A stretch of 26,809 bases of DNA from a virus, in the IMG/VR virus record IMGVR_UViG_3300034062_002455, positions 1 through 26,809 of that record; one strand, given 5' to 3'. The translations under genes and the position numbers were made by a program. The notes under the pieces are model-generated. The model did no database searches, was not told where the DNA came from, and was given only the letters and a program-made list of their open reading frames with translations. Positions 15,107 to 21,233 of the stretch are shown here, piece after piece (position 1 is the first letter of the stretch; each line of letters opens with the position of its first letter).

Positions 15107-15187
15107 TCGAACAAGTGTTCGCCCGTTTTAGATCTTGAACATTTGTTCGATTATGAAACACCGGCTCAAAATAGAACAAGTGTTCGA
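15107..15187. promoter_or_regulatory. Three LexA-like SOS boxes
   Basis: TCGAACAAGTGTTCGC (15107-15122), TTGAACATTTGTTCGA (15135-15150) and TAGAACAAGTGTTCGA (15172-15187). All have GAAC-N4-GTTC. The first is a perfect CGAAC-N4-GTTCG palindrome of the Gram-positive/actinobacterial LexA type. Centres are 28 and 37 bp apart. On the minus strand TTGTTC (in box 3) and CATAAT, 18 bp apart, could form a promoter just before box 2. They could also be operators of a phage repressor. Confidence 0.6.
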
Positions 15188-15228
15188 TTTATTTATCTGT
15201 GATTTTCAGAATTTGTATATATGATTCC

Positions 15229-15279
15229 AACCGAATATTTGGTTTTTGACCGAATCTGTATATGGCTTTCCAACCGAAT
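15229..15279 (-). repeat. Cluster of three dispersed-motif copies (ATTCGGTY) before -10 boxes
   Basis: Plus-strand AACCGAAT at 15229-15236 and 15272-15279, with GACCGAAT at 15248-15255. For the two outer copies, the minus strand reads ATTCGGTTGGAA and then TATACA, beginning exactly 17 bases after the start of the motif in both cases. The motif therefore stands at a fixed distance from a -10-like box twice. Confidence 0.6.
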
Positions 15280-15287
15280 TTTTGCCC

Positions 15288-15614
15288 CTAGTTCAGAGGC
15301 TTGTTTCCTCGAGAAGCATTGCAGGATCGGTGAGCCGGAAGCAGCGGGCTGAGAGGGTCGGCTGGGATTAGGTGGTCTGCTTGCCAAGGGTCTAGGGGTT
15401 TGTAGCCTTCTTTGCAGATGTGGCAGATAACAGCGTTGTCTCTTACTAGCTTTGCTCTTCTTCTGTAATCGCCTGAGTATTGCCCTGTGAGTTTCTTTTT
15501 TATTTCACGGGCGGTTCTATCCCTAGGCGGTAGCTTGTGTTGCTCGCATCTGTTTGCACCTCTGGTCAGTGCTCCACAGACTATGCAGGGTGCTCGAAAG
15601 TTATAGCCCTTCAT
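15288..15614 (-). CDS. HNH endonuclease
   Basis: A 108-residue protein with two zinc-ligand pairs (CIVCG near residue 10 and CHICK near residue 64). The HNH core is QADHLIPADPLSPLLPAHRSCNASRGN, with the catalytic His in ADHLIP and the final N-x8-N region in SCNASRGN. Small HNH proteins of this kind often assist terminase at packaging in long-tailed phages, although this one is separated from terminase by 3 kb. The start overlaps the preceding stop (ATGA). Confidence 0.85.
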   Translation of the reverse strand: MKGYNFRAPCIVCGALTRGANRCEQHKLPPRDRTAREIKKKLTGQYSGDYRRRAKLVRDNAVICHICKEGYKPLDPWQADHLIPADPLSPLLPAHRSCNASRGNKPLN

Positions 15615-15787
15615 TTGTCTGTCGAGTAAAAGCCTTTGCCGTTGAACTTGAATGACCTAAAGCTGTATGACCGAATCATTGTCACTTTGCAGGTCTCACA
15701 TTCTGGGGCTTTCGGTGTCTCTGATATAGGGCTTTGAACCGAATCCTGAGCATTACAGTTACCACATTTGTAGTCATAGGTTGGCAT
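15611..15787 (-). CDS. FmdB-like zinc-ribbon protein
   Basis: A 58-residue protein starting MPTYDYKCGNCNAQDSVQSP, the hallmark of the FmdB/CxxC regulatory-protein group, followed by a second pair (CETCK) and FKFNGKGFYSTDK. The two CxxC pairs should bind one zinc ion. The ATG at 15787 overlaps the upstream TGA (TGATG). An earlier in-frame ATG (15799) is less likely, since family members begin MPTY. Role in phages unknown. Two motif copies lie inside. Confidence 0.8.
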   Translation of the reverse strand: MPTYDYKCGNCNAQDSVQSPISETPKAPECETCKVTMIRSYSFRSFKFNGKGFYSTDK

Positions 15788-16938
15788 CAGAGTTTCCATA
15801 CAGTGCCCGTATAAGGCACCCCCCTGTTCAAAATAAATGTAACAAGCCCTGGAACCGAATCCTCCCCCGACTGTTTTCTAAACCAGTTTGATCCGTTGTC
15901 AAGTGTGCTGGCAGAGATGAGGAAGCGGGAGTTGCCCTGTGGCGTTGAACCGAGCTCAGTGATTCTCATATGGTGCCAGTGACCGTGCACGAGCGTGGTT
16001 GCATCTGATATGGGCTGTTTGCCGAAACTTTGCTTTCGCCAGAAGTCAGGCACCTGCTCAGGTCTGTTACCTGCCTGATGTCCATGAATGACACCGAGTA
16101 TGTGGTATTGGTCACCAAATACATCTATGGCTAGTGATTCATCCCAAGGCTGAGGCTCTAAGAATTTGATGTTTAGTTTCTTTTCGTTCGCCAGGCGGGC
16201 GAGCTGTCTGCCGATGAATACACCCCAGTCATCAGTTCCCTTGCCTACCTGCTGTTTGCCTATTCTCCACTGGCAGTGATTAGAGCCGACAGATGCGTAA
16301 GTAATGTTCGGGACTAGCTCATAGATAGACCGGAGGGTGTCATAAGCGAATGTGATGCTTAGGTCTACCTGATCCATCAAGGACAGGTCGTTGCTTTGTA
16401 ACTGAGCCATGTCTGCTGCGTTATTGAAGCCTTCGATTGTGTCGCCTAGGTCGCAGAAAATAACCTTGTTTGGCTTCTGTTCCTCTATAAGGCTTTTCAA
16501 TCGAATTTTTGTTAGTTCTACTCTCTCGATAAGGCTTTGAGAGTTGCCTCGGTAATCTACTTTGCCTACCTGTAGGTCTGACCATAGAACTACTAGGGCT
16601 TTGTCTTTAGCCTTTGGCAGTTTGTTTACTTTGACTTTTTTCTTTGCCTCGGCAAGCAGTAACGGCAGGTCGGCAGCCAGTGTCTTTTTACGGAACTGGA
16701 ACCTGTAGCTTGTAAGCCACTCACCGTCATAGCGTTGCCACTGTGATGTGCGAACCGAGTTTCCGATAATTTCGTGCTCGGCTGGGTCGTAGCCACGCTC
16801 TCTTAGGAAGTCGTCAAAGTTTGGTTGTCCAGTAAGTCCATCAGTTGTAGCAGTTCCCTGAGTTCCGTCAAACTCTACGCCTGGGCGTAAGTCTTTTGGC
16901 ACTGCAACCTTTGGGGCTGGCTGTAAGTTTTCAAGCAT
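15787..16938 (-). CDS. Calcineurin-like metallophosphoesterase
   Basis: A 383-residue protein. After a variable N-terminal region (1-112) come the metallophosphoesterase motifs: LVVLWSDLQVGK (Asp121; Gln where His is usual), FCDLGDTIEG, ASVGSNH, VIHGHQAG and TTLVHGHWHH. It should bind two metal ions and cleave phosphodiesters or phosphomonoesters, as DNA-processing Mre11/SbcD relatives or 2',3'-phosphodiesterases do. The substrate is not evident. TAGGCT lies six bases before the ATG with no clear Shine-Dalgarno sequence. One dispersed motif (15854) is near the 3' end. Confidence 0.85.
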   Translation of the reverse strand: MLENLQPAPKVAVPKDLRPGVEFDGTQGTATTDGLTGQPNFDDFLRERGYDPAEHEIIGNSVRTSQWQRYDGEWLTSYRFQFRKKTLAADLPLLLAEAKKKVKVNKLPKAKDKALVVLWSDLQVGKVDYRGNSQSLIERVELTKIRLKSLIEEQKPNKVIFCDLGDTIEGFNNAADMAQLQSNDLSLMDQVDLSITFAYDTLRSIYELVPNITYASVGSNHCQWRIGKQQVGKGTDDWGVFIGRQLARLANEKKLNIKFLEPQPWDESLAIDVFGDQYHILGVIHGHQAGNRPEQVPDFWRKQSFGKQPISDATTLVHGHWHHMRITELGSTPQGNSRFLISASTLDNGSNWFRKQSGEDSVPGLVTFILNRGVPYTGTVWKL

Positions 16939-16947
16939 CGTATAAGC

Positions 16948-17175
16948 CTAACTTCTATGACAGACGCAAGTGCGATTTCTGTGCTTAGTGATTGTGTGAT
17001 CTGCGATAACTATGCCTCGGTCTCGCAAGGCTCTGCTGAGTGAGCTTGCTGTCCAAGATGTGACATTCTGCACGGCATCTAAAAAGATGTCTCTGTCGGT
17101 CTCGCTCATTGCATTTGCAAGAGAGATGACAGCACAAGGCTTGCCGGCTTTAGGAGGCTTCAGGCCCTCTAGCAT
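16948..17175 (-). CDS. Small helix-turn-helix-like protein with Cys-rich end
   Basis: A 75-residue protein starting MLEGLKPPKAGKPCAVISLA. The region 'LSETDRDIFLDAV...WTASSLSRALRDRGIVIADHTITKHRN' has the layout of a helix-turn-helix in which 'SLSRALRDRG' and 'IADHTITKHR' form the DNA-reading pair. It ends in RTCVCHRS, a Cys pair often seen at the end of this actinophage family. Probably DNA-binding; target unknown. The GAGG ribosome site lies in the end of the upstream gene. Confidence 0.6.
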   Translation of the reverse strand: MLEGLKPPKAGKPCAVISLANAMSETDRDIFLDAVQNVTSWTASSLSRALRDRGIVIADHTITKHRNRTCVCHRS

Positions 17176-17404
17176 CTTTCATCCTCTTCTGTAGTTCGCT
17201 AATTGCAAAGGCTGATGCCTTTTCTCGGGCTTTGTCAATGTCGTCTTGACTAATTGAGCCCTGAATAAGTGCTAGTTTGCTCACCTCGACTGTCATAGCC
17301 AAGATGCCTAGCTCTATGCCCTTCGTGAGCAGAATCTGGGAATGGTTATTTACCATGTCCTGAAACTGCCAAAGCTTGAATAGGTCGTCTGCTTCGTAGT
17401 CCAT
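17150..17404 (-). CDS. Small helical protein, unknown function
   Basis: An 84-residue protein (MDYEADDLFKLWQFQDMVNN), all helical by eye, with amphipathic segments and a basic C-terminus (SELQKRMKDARGPEAS). It is coupled to the preceding gene by TAATG and overlaps the next by 26 bases. No family recognised. Confidence 0.6.
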   Translation of the reverse strand: MDYEADDLFKLWQFQDMVNNHSQILLTKGIELGILAMTVEVSKLALIQGSISQDDIDKAREKASAFAISELQKRMKDARGPEAS

Positions 17405-17631
17405 TAGAGTGCCACATCCATTTCATCGTCAATCAGCGTGTTTACAATGCGTTGCAGTGATGTGTTCCAGCAGTGACCAGAAGTGAGTGATTCTTCTATG
17501 TAGTTTGCTAGATCCTCACGGATTGCATCTAGGTCTGATGACCAGACAAGGTTCTTGTCCCTGAGTAGTGCTGCTGCTGTTTGGAAGTCAGCCTTCATTC
17601 TGCCGAGCTTCTCTATTCTCCTATCAGCCAT
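17404..17631 (-). CDS. Small helical protein, unknown function
   Basis: A 75-residue protein starting MADRRIEKLGRMKADFQTAA at 17631, preceded by GGGAG at a suitable distance. The frame opens at 17682, but that would overlap the metallopeptidase by 70 bases. The segment 'LRDKNLVWSSDLDAIREDLANYIEESLTSGHCW' is helical. No family recognised. Confidence 0.55.
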   Translation of the reverse strand: MADRRIEKLGRMKADFQTAAALLRDKNLVWSSDLDAIREDLANYIEESLTSGHCWNTSLQRIVNTLIDDEMDVAL

Positions 17632-17963
17632 TCTCTTAGCTCCCTGTTGTCTCTGAGCACCATGAGTAGTGAGTTCTCCCAAAGACCGATGAAGTGATGC
17701 TCCACTTCGTCATAGTCAGCTTTAGGTCTGTATTCCTCGACCTCAAAGACAAAGCGACAGGCGTGCATAAGCTCGTGAAAGACTGTGACCTTCTTCTTTG
17801 ATTCGTGGATGTCTTTGTCCAGAACAATGATGTTTCTGGCATCTTGTGTATAACCGTGATTGCCTTCTGTGAGGATTGGGTCATCTTTGATACCAAGCTG
17901 AACAATTTGGTATTCCTGAGCTCCGATCTTGACAACATCAGGACACCTGGCTTGCTTTTTCAT
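17613..17963 (-). CDS. Zinc metallopeptidase-like protein (HExxH)
   Basis: A 116-residue protein with a zincin active site at residues 63-67 (HELMH in KVTVFHELMHACRFVF). A downstream E/D-rich segment (EVEEYRPKADYDEVEHHFIG) may supply the third ligand. It resembles the minimal ImmA/IrrE-type or similar phage metallopeptidases. In phages such proteins can cleave regulators, but no partner repressor is seen nearby. Overlaps the genes on both sides. Confidence 0.75.
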   Translation of the reverse strand: MKKQARCPDVVKIGAQEYQIVQLGIKDDPILTEGNHGYTQDARNIIVLDKDIHESKKKVTVFHELMHACRFVFEVEEYRPKADYDEVEHHFIGLWENSLLMVLRDNRELREWLIGE

Positions 17964-18153
17964 AAGATACTTCCTCTAGGGCATCTTTTAGGTCATTGAG
18001 ATAGATGAAGTCACCTAAATCGTTGAAGGTCGAGTTCAAGTCTATGGCCTTCCAAAACCTTGTATTTTCCTGCTTCCTGCCCTCTTTTACGCCTATTTCG
18101 TAGGCAAGCATTGTGGCTCGGTGGATTGTGTCGTGCATCTCCGTGTTAGTCAT
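17938..18153 (-). CDS. Small protein, unknown function
   Basis: A 71-residue protein (MTNTEMHDTIHRATMLAYEI) with the 'AYEIGVKEGRKQE' pattern found in several small proteins of this operon (compare the genes at 18536-18790 and 18780-18977). It ends in an acidic helix. AGGAG lies before the ATG, inside the preceding tiny gene. It overlaps the metallopeptidase start by 26 bases. Confidence 0.6.
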   Translation of the reverse strand: MTNTEMHDTIHRATMLAYEIGVKEGRKQENTRFWKAIDLNSTFNDLGDFIYLNDLKDALEEVSYEKASQVS

Positions 18154-18238
18154 TTTCTTCTCCTGCTCCTGTCTTTAGTAAAAGTATTGCTATAAGTAAA
18201 GTGTTGACCACTGACAATATGAGGATGTATTCAATCAT
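18146..18238 (-). CDS. 30-residue single-pass membrane peptide
   Basis: The frame reads MIEYILILSVVNTLLIAILL then LKTGAGEEND: one transmembrane segment with a short acidic tail. The ATG overlaps the TGA of the redoxin gene, and its end carries the ribosome site and ATG of the next gene. These couplings are the main support. Function unknown. Confidence 0.45.
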   Translation of the reverse strand: MIEYILILSVVNTLLIAILLLKTGAGEEND

Positions 18239-18536
18239 CTTCTACTTCCTCCGCTACTTGCTTGATTGGTTCTAGTGGCACATTGATGCCGTGAGCTCTC
18301 TCGGACTTCAAGTGCATCTCAAGGCTGTTGATCTTGTCCAACCGAAAGCCAGACCATCTCTTTGCATCAGTTTCGATAATCGGAGCCTGACTGAATCCCA
18401 GCTCTAAGAATCGCTTGACTGCCTTCTGTGATTTGTTTAGCTGTCGAGTTTCGAAGATGATGCCTCGCTTCTCAAACTCACGCTTAGTCTGCATGCACTG
18501 CACACAATTAGGCAGCTCCCAGACTGTAATCTTCAT
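18231..18536 (-). CDS. NrdH/glutaredoxin-like redox protein
   Basis: A 101-residue protein with the thioredoxin-fold start MKITVWELPNCVQCMQTKREFEKRG, active-site C11-V-Q-C14, and later the cis-Pro region 'FSQAPIIETDAKRWSGFRLDKI', as in NrdH. It is longer than NrdH (about 75 residues) because of a C-terminal extension ending EPIKQVAEEVEDD. NrdH supplies electrons to class Ib ribonucleotide reductase, so the phage protein could feed host reductase for dNTP supply. The ATG at 18536 (TGATG) is preferred to the GTG at 18539. Confidence 0.85.
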   Translation of the reverse strand: MKITVWELPNCVQCMQTKREFEKRGIIFETRQLNKSQKAVKRFLELGFSQAPIIETDAKRWSGFRLDKINSLEMHLKSERAHGINVPLEPIKQVAEEVEDD

Positions 18537-18790
18537 CACAGCATTGCTCCTGTTCTGGCGTGAATCTTCTTCTTAGAATCCCTGACTGCCTTGCAAGCAA
18601 CCTCAAAGCCAACTGCCTGAGCCTTTGTTAGCTTCTGCTTTTCTCCGGCCTCCGTGATTGTGAAAGACATTGTGCGGGCTGCATACTCTGCTCCCACACG
18701 AATGCCCTGTTCGTAGGCTTCATCCATCTGCTTAGGGAAGAGACGGTCTGCTACATCGTATAGAAATAGCTTCCAGTTTCTAGGCTTCAT
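18536..18790 (-). CDS. Small basic protein, unknown function
   Basis: An 84-residue protein (MKPRNWKLFLYDVADRLFPK) with 'AYEQGIRVGAEYAARTMSF' and a basic C-terminus. The 'A-Y-x-x-G-x-x-x-G' segment recurs in neighbouring small genes. The start overlaps the end of the preceding gene. No family recognised. Confidence 0.6.
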   Translation of the reverse strand: MKPRNWKLFLYDVADRLFPKQMDEAYEQGIRVGAEYAARTMSFTITEAGEKQKLTKAQAVGFEVACKAVRDSKKKIHARTGAML

Positions 18791-18977
18791 TGATGCCCTC
18801 CAGCTTCTTGATTACATTACGGATCACATCTGCCGTGACCTTGTTACCGATGTTCCATTCTTGGTTAGACATTGTGTCTAGCTCGCTGATTATTGAGTTC
18901 CAGCCCATGTCGTAGCCCGCTTGGAATAGGGCATCGGTATGAAACTCGATTTGAGATTTGATTTCGTTTACTCTCAT
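18780..18977 (-). CDS. Small protein, unknown function
   Basis: A 65-residue protein (MRVNEIKSQIEFHTDALFQA) with 'GYDMGWNSIISEL', again the small 'G-Y-x-x-G' pattern of this operon. A strong ribosome site (AGGAGG) stands six bases before the ATG. It overlaps the next gene by 11 bases. No family recognised. Confidence 0.6.
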   Translation of the reverse strand: MRVNEIKSQIEFHTDALFQAGYDMGWNSIISELDTMSNQEWNIGNKVTADVIRNVIKKLEGINEA

Positions 18978-19032
18978 TTTTTACCTCCTGCAATCACTTT
19001 AGGGCAGGCTTAGGACAAAGAGAAGCACATTT

Positions 19033-19437
19033 CTATAACGAACTGATAACAATGACGGCACCTGGGGCACGGTCATCGGCGTAGTGTTTGCGGGCTGAAA
19101 TCTCGCAGATTTGGCTGTCATCGCCCCAGATAAGCCCTGATTGTCCTATGCCGTCACCAACGGCCCTGAGCAGCTTGTCCAGTCAGAGATCGGGCGGCAC
19201 TATTGGCATCGCCCGATCTTCTTTCCTCACTGTCTTAGGTCTGGGTAAATAGAAATCCACCTCAAGCTTTATAGGCCCAAGGTGGACTATCTGTTCTGCA
19301 TAAGGCTGACAAGCATCAGCGATTTCTCGCCTCCATACTTTGAGAGCCTGACCAGAGGCTTCGATTAGTCGCCCGTGAATTACCTTTTTGGAGCCTTGTG
19401 GCTTAGGTAATCCATAGACATCTAAGCGAATTAGAAT
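19033..19437 (-). pseudogene. RusA-like Holliday junction resolvase, interrupted by an in-frame TGA
   Basis: Read from 19437 the frame gives ILIRLDVYGLPKPQGSKKVI, then 'VDFYLPRPKTVRKEDRAMPIVPPDL', a TGA at 19185-19183, and 'LDKLLRAVGDGI..SGLIWGDDSQICEISARKHYADDRAPGAVIVI' to a TAG at 19033. This is the RusA fold at family length (about 134 codons). The stop splits the catalytic PDLDKLLR motif and looks like a six-base insertion in GATCTGGAC. There is also no ATG, GTG or TTG at the expected start; only ATT or ATC is available after an upstream TGA. Other genes here use TGA as stop, so recoding is unlikely. Confidence 0.75.
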
Positions 19438-19760
19438 GGGGCATCCGATCTGTCAAGCACAACCGATTCTACAGCTTGAGGGTAGAGGCGTATCTTGACA
19501 GCGGAAGTTCCATCCTTCTTTTCGTAGGTTGCTAGTTTGGCATTGCCAGTAATAGTTACTCGAGTGCCCTTCTCGGCAGTGAGTAACCAACCGAATTCTG
19601 AAGATGCGTCTACTGAAACATCAATGTAGTCACGGCTAACGGTTTCCCATTTGCCCTGTTCGTTCTTCTTCCGGTTAGCGTGGGTAACGGTTACAACCGA
19701 ACCCCAATCGAATGTTTTGGCTTCTTCTACAAAGCCAGTAAATGTGAGCGAGAGTGCCAT
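19431..19760 (-). CDS. Single-stranded DNA-binding protein-like (OB fold)
   Basis: A 109-residue protein starting MALSLTFTGFVEEAKTFDWG. It has the strand pattern of a short OB-fold SSB (WETVSRDYIDVSVDAS, GWLLTAEKGTRVTITGNAKLATYEKKDGT, IRLYPQAVESVVL) and lacks a long acidic tail; it ends DRSDAPF. It should protect ssDNA in replication and recombination. AAGGAAA lies about eight bases before the ATG. It sits in the replication block. One motif copy (19600) encodes F-G. Confidence 0.75.
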   Translation of the reverse strand: MALSLTFTGFVEEAKTFDWGSVVTVTHANRKKNEQGKWETVSRDYIDVSVDASSEFGWLLTAEKGTRVTITGNAKLATYEKKDGTSAVKIRLYPQAVESVVLDRSDAPF

Positions 19761-19772
19761 GTGTAGGTTTCC

Positions 19773-20036
19773 TTATCTTTCAATGTGCTCGGGATTTACG
19801 CAATCTAGCATTCCACAAATTCTGTTTCCTGGCAAGATGGGTTCCCCGAGTTCGTTTAGTGGTGTCACTAAATCTGGTGCAAATCTGCCATGCCACGGGA
19901 TGCATTTCAGCTCCCCCGTGTTGACAGTTGTAGATCTTCTGGTGCGACAGGATTGGCAAAATACCTTGGCCTTTCCTCGCTTCTTGATGACATCCCAAGA
20001 TATGCCACAGCGGTAGCAGGTTTCCCTTTCCCACAC
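19773..20036 (-). CDS. Zinc-binding, HNH-like small protein
   Basis: An 87-residue protein from a GTG at 20036. Two Cys pairs (CYRCG and CQSCR) are followed by a C-terminal 'GNRICGMLDCVNPEHIER', the pattern that ends many HNH and homing-type nucleases (CxxxxCVNPxHL). A full catalytic HNH core is not obvious, so activity is uncertain. TAGCCT lies six bases before the GTG, so it may be leaderless. An open frame in another phase overlaps it and is judged not to be coding. Confidence 0.55.
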   Translation of the reverse strand: MWERETCYRCGISWDVIKKRGKAKVFCQSCRTRRSTTVNTGELKCIPWHGRFAPDLVTPLNELGEPILPGNRICGMLDCVNPEHIER

Positions 20037-20070
20037 ATAACTAGGCTAGTTGCCTTTACTACAAAAGTCG

Positions 20071-20490
20071 TCATTTCATCCTCAGTAGTGTCGCCTGGGC
20101 TATTGGCACGGCTATAAACCTCTCGGCTGTCGTGTAAATCGTGTCCTTGACAATAACAGGGGCCTCTGACATTTGTAGGCCGTCTATGAGCAAAGCCCAT
20201 GACCAGTCATCGTTTAGCATCCAGAAGATGTTTAGCTTTGAGGGCTTGATGAATTTTCTCTTTCGCTCCGAGAAGTGCACTGCCTCGTAGGGGAACTTCT
20301 GCCCCTTCCAGTTGTGCTTCACCTCCACCTCGATTTCAAAGAAGTTTTCATCCTTCTCGGCGTAAACATCTATGCCGTATTTGTCAGGGTTTACCCATGC
20401 GTCATAGTCTCGAGACTTTAGATAGTTCACAACCAGCTCTTTGGCGTAATCGTTCTTGTCGAACAGGTCTTGACTGAACTTCTTGGTCAT
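20071..20490 (-). CDS. PD-(D/E)xK nuclease-like protein
   Basis: A 139-residue protein starting MTKKFSQDLFDKNDYAKELV. It has the core of a restriction-type nuclease: an initial helix, then YGIDVYAE (Asp41) and FFEIEVEVKHNW (Glu56, Lys58), a strand-turn-strand D...ExK. Later 'VHFSERKRKFIKP...NIFWMLNDDWSWALLIDG' gives further strands. It may be a resolvase, a repair nuclease or a replacement for the broken RusA. It overlaps the replication protein gene by four bases (ATGA). Confidence 0.65.
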   Translation of the reverse strand: MTKKFSQDLFDKNDYAKELVVNYLKSRDYDAWVNPDKYGIDVYAEKDENFFEIEVEVKHNWKGQKFPYEAVHFSERKRKFIKPSKLNIFWMLNDDWSWALLIDGLQMSEAPVIVKDTIYTTAERFIAVPIAQATLLRMK

Positions 20491-21233
20491 AGTCCTAATC
20501 GTCTCTTGAGCTCTGGGGTGAGTGGAACTGACCTCTTGGCCAGCTCTTCCATCTCCCGAATGTATTGCTGACTAGCCTCAATCTCTTTTTTCCGGCGTGC
20601 TTCGTTAGCAGCCTTGGCTTCGGGCAGTGTTGCAGCGTTCTCCCAAGAATCAGCATTTAGCCATGAGGCAGGGTATTTCGTGTATTCAGGCTTTCGTGTC
20701 GGATCGTTCTTGTAGGCGATAACCCCAGCGAGTATGTCCTCGAACTTAGCTCTTTTGAGAGCTGACTTGAATGCTCTAAAGGCTGCTCCCTTGTCTAGCC
20801 GTCTTGGATATTCCTTCCAGAATTCTTTGAATAATTCCTCATGCGTGTTAATAGGTTCTTGTAATGGTTCTATAAGGGTTTGTACGCCATCTGCTGTCAC
20901 CCCTGACGCTCTATTTGTCACCCCTGACTGCGATTCTGTCACCCCTGAGACCGAATCTGTCACCCCTGGCAGGTTGACCCAGTATCGGTTGGATTTGTAT
21001 TGACCGCTGGTCGGGGCGTTCTGAACCTCGACTATCAGCTCTCCAATCTTCTGCAAATACTGGATGTCCCTCTGGACACTACGCTCTGAGGCATTGACCA
21101 TCTGAGCCAGCCTCCTGATTGAGGGCCAAGCTCCTATCTCGCCTTGGTGATCTGCAATAGCCAAAAGCACTAGCCGTGCCCTGCCATCCGACTTAGATTC
21201 CCGCCATACGGCATTCATAATCTCAATGCTCAA
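20487..21233 (-). CDS. Winged-helix replication initiator-like protein
   Basis: A 248-residue protein. Residues 1-75 are a winged helix (VLLAIADHQGEIGAWPSIRRLAQMVNASERSVQRDIQYLQKIGELIV). Residues 90-115 hold four SGVT-type repeats, encoded by the iterons described separately. Residues 130-200 (ELFKEFWKEYPRRLDKGAAFRAFKSALK..., YKNDP, YPASWLNADSW) match the C-terminal domain of phage replication proteins that recruit helicase. The end is a charged helix. It probably opens the origin within its own gene, as lambda O does. The start is TTG at 21233; an ATG at 21218 is possible. Confidence 0.75.
   Translation of the reverse strand: MSIEIMNAVWRESKSDGRARLVLLAIADHQGEIGAWPSIRRLAQMVNASERSVQRDIQYLQKIGELIVEVQNAPTSGQYKSNRYWVNLPGVTDSVSGVTESQSGVTNRASGVTADGVQTLIEPLQEPINTHEELFKEFWKEYPRRLDKGAAFRAFKSALKRAKFEDILAGVIAYKNDPTRKPEYTKYPASWLNADSWENAATLPEAKAANEARRKKEIEASQQYIREMEELAKRSVPLTPELKRRLGL
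20820..20969. other. Candidate replication origin: four 21-bp-spaced iterons and an AT-rich stretch
   Basis: Plus strand TGTCACCCCTGA begins at 20895, 20916, 20937 and 20958 (the last ends TGG), exactly 21 bp apart, which is two helical turns. The array lies in the middle of the replication protein gene. Immediately to the left, 20821-20880 is AT-rich and could be the melting region. The plan is that of lambda-type origins. One dispersed ACCGAAT motif (20950) lies between iterons 3 and 4. Confidence 0.6.

Noticed and set aside
19451-19473. TTGACA-N17-TAATTC on the minus strand at the end of the SSB gene
   Set aside because: It resembles a promoter, but the start codon at leaderless distance opens only a 13-codon frame, and the following RusA frame is broken; a chance match cannot be excluded.
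20895-20969. The four evenly spaced repeats as a CRISPR array
   Set aside because: Repeats of 12-13 bp with 8-9 bp spacers are far too short, they are in frame within a coding gene, and no cas gene is present; an iteron array fits better.
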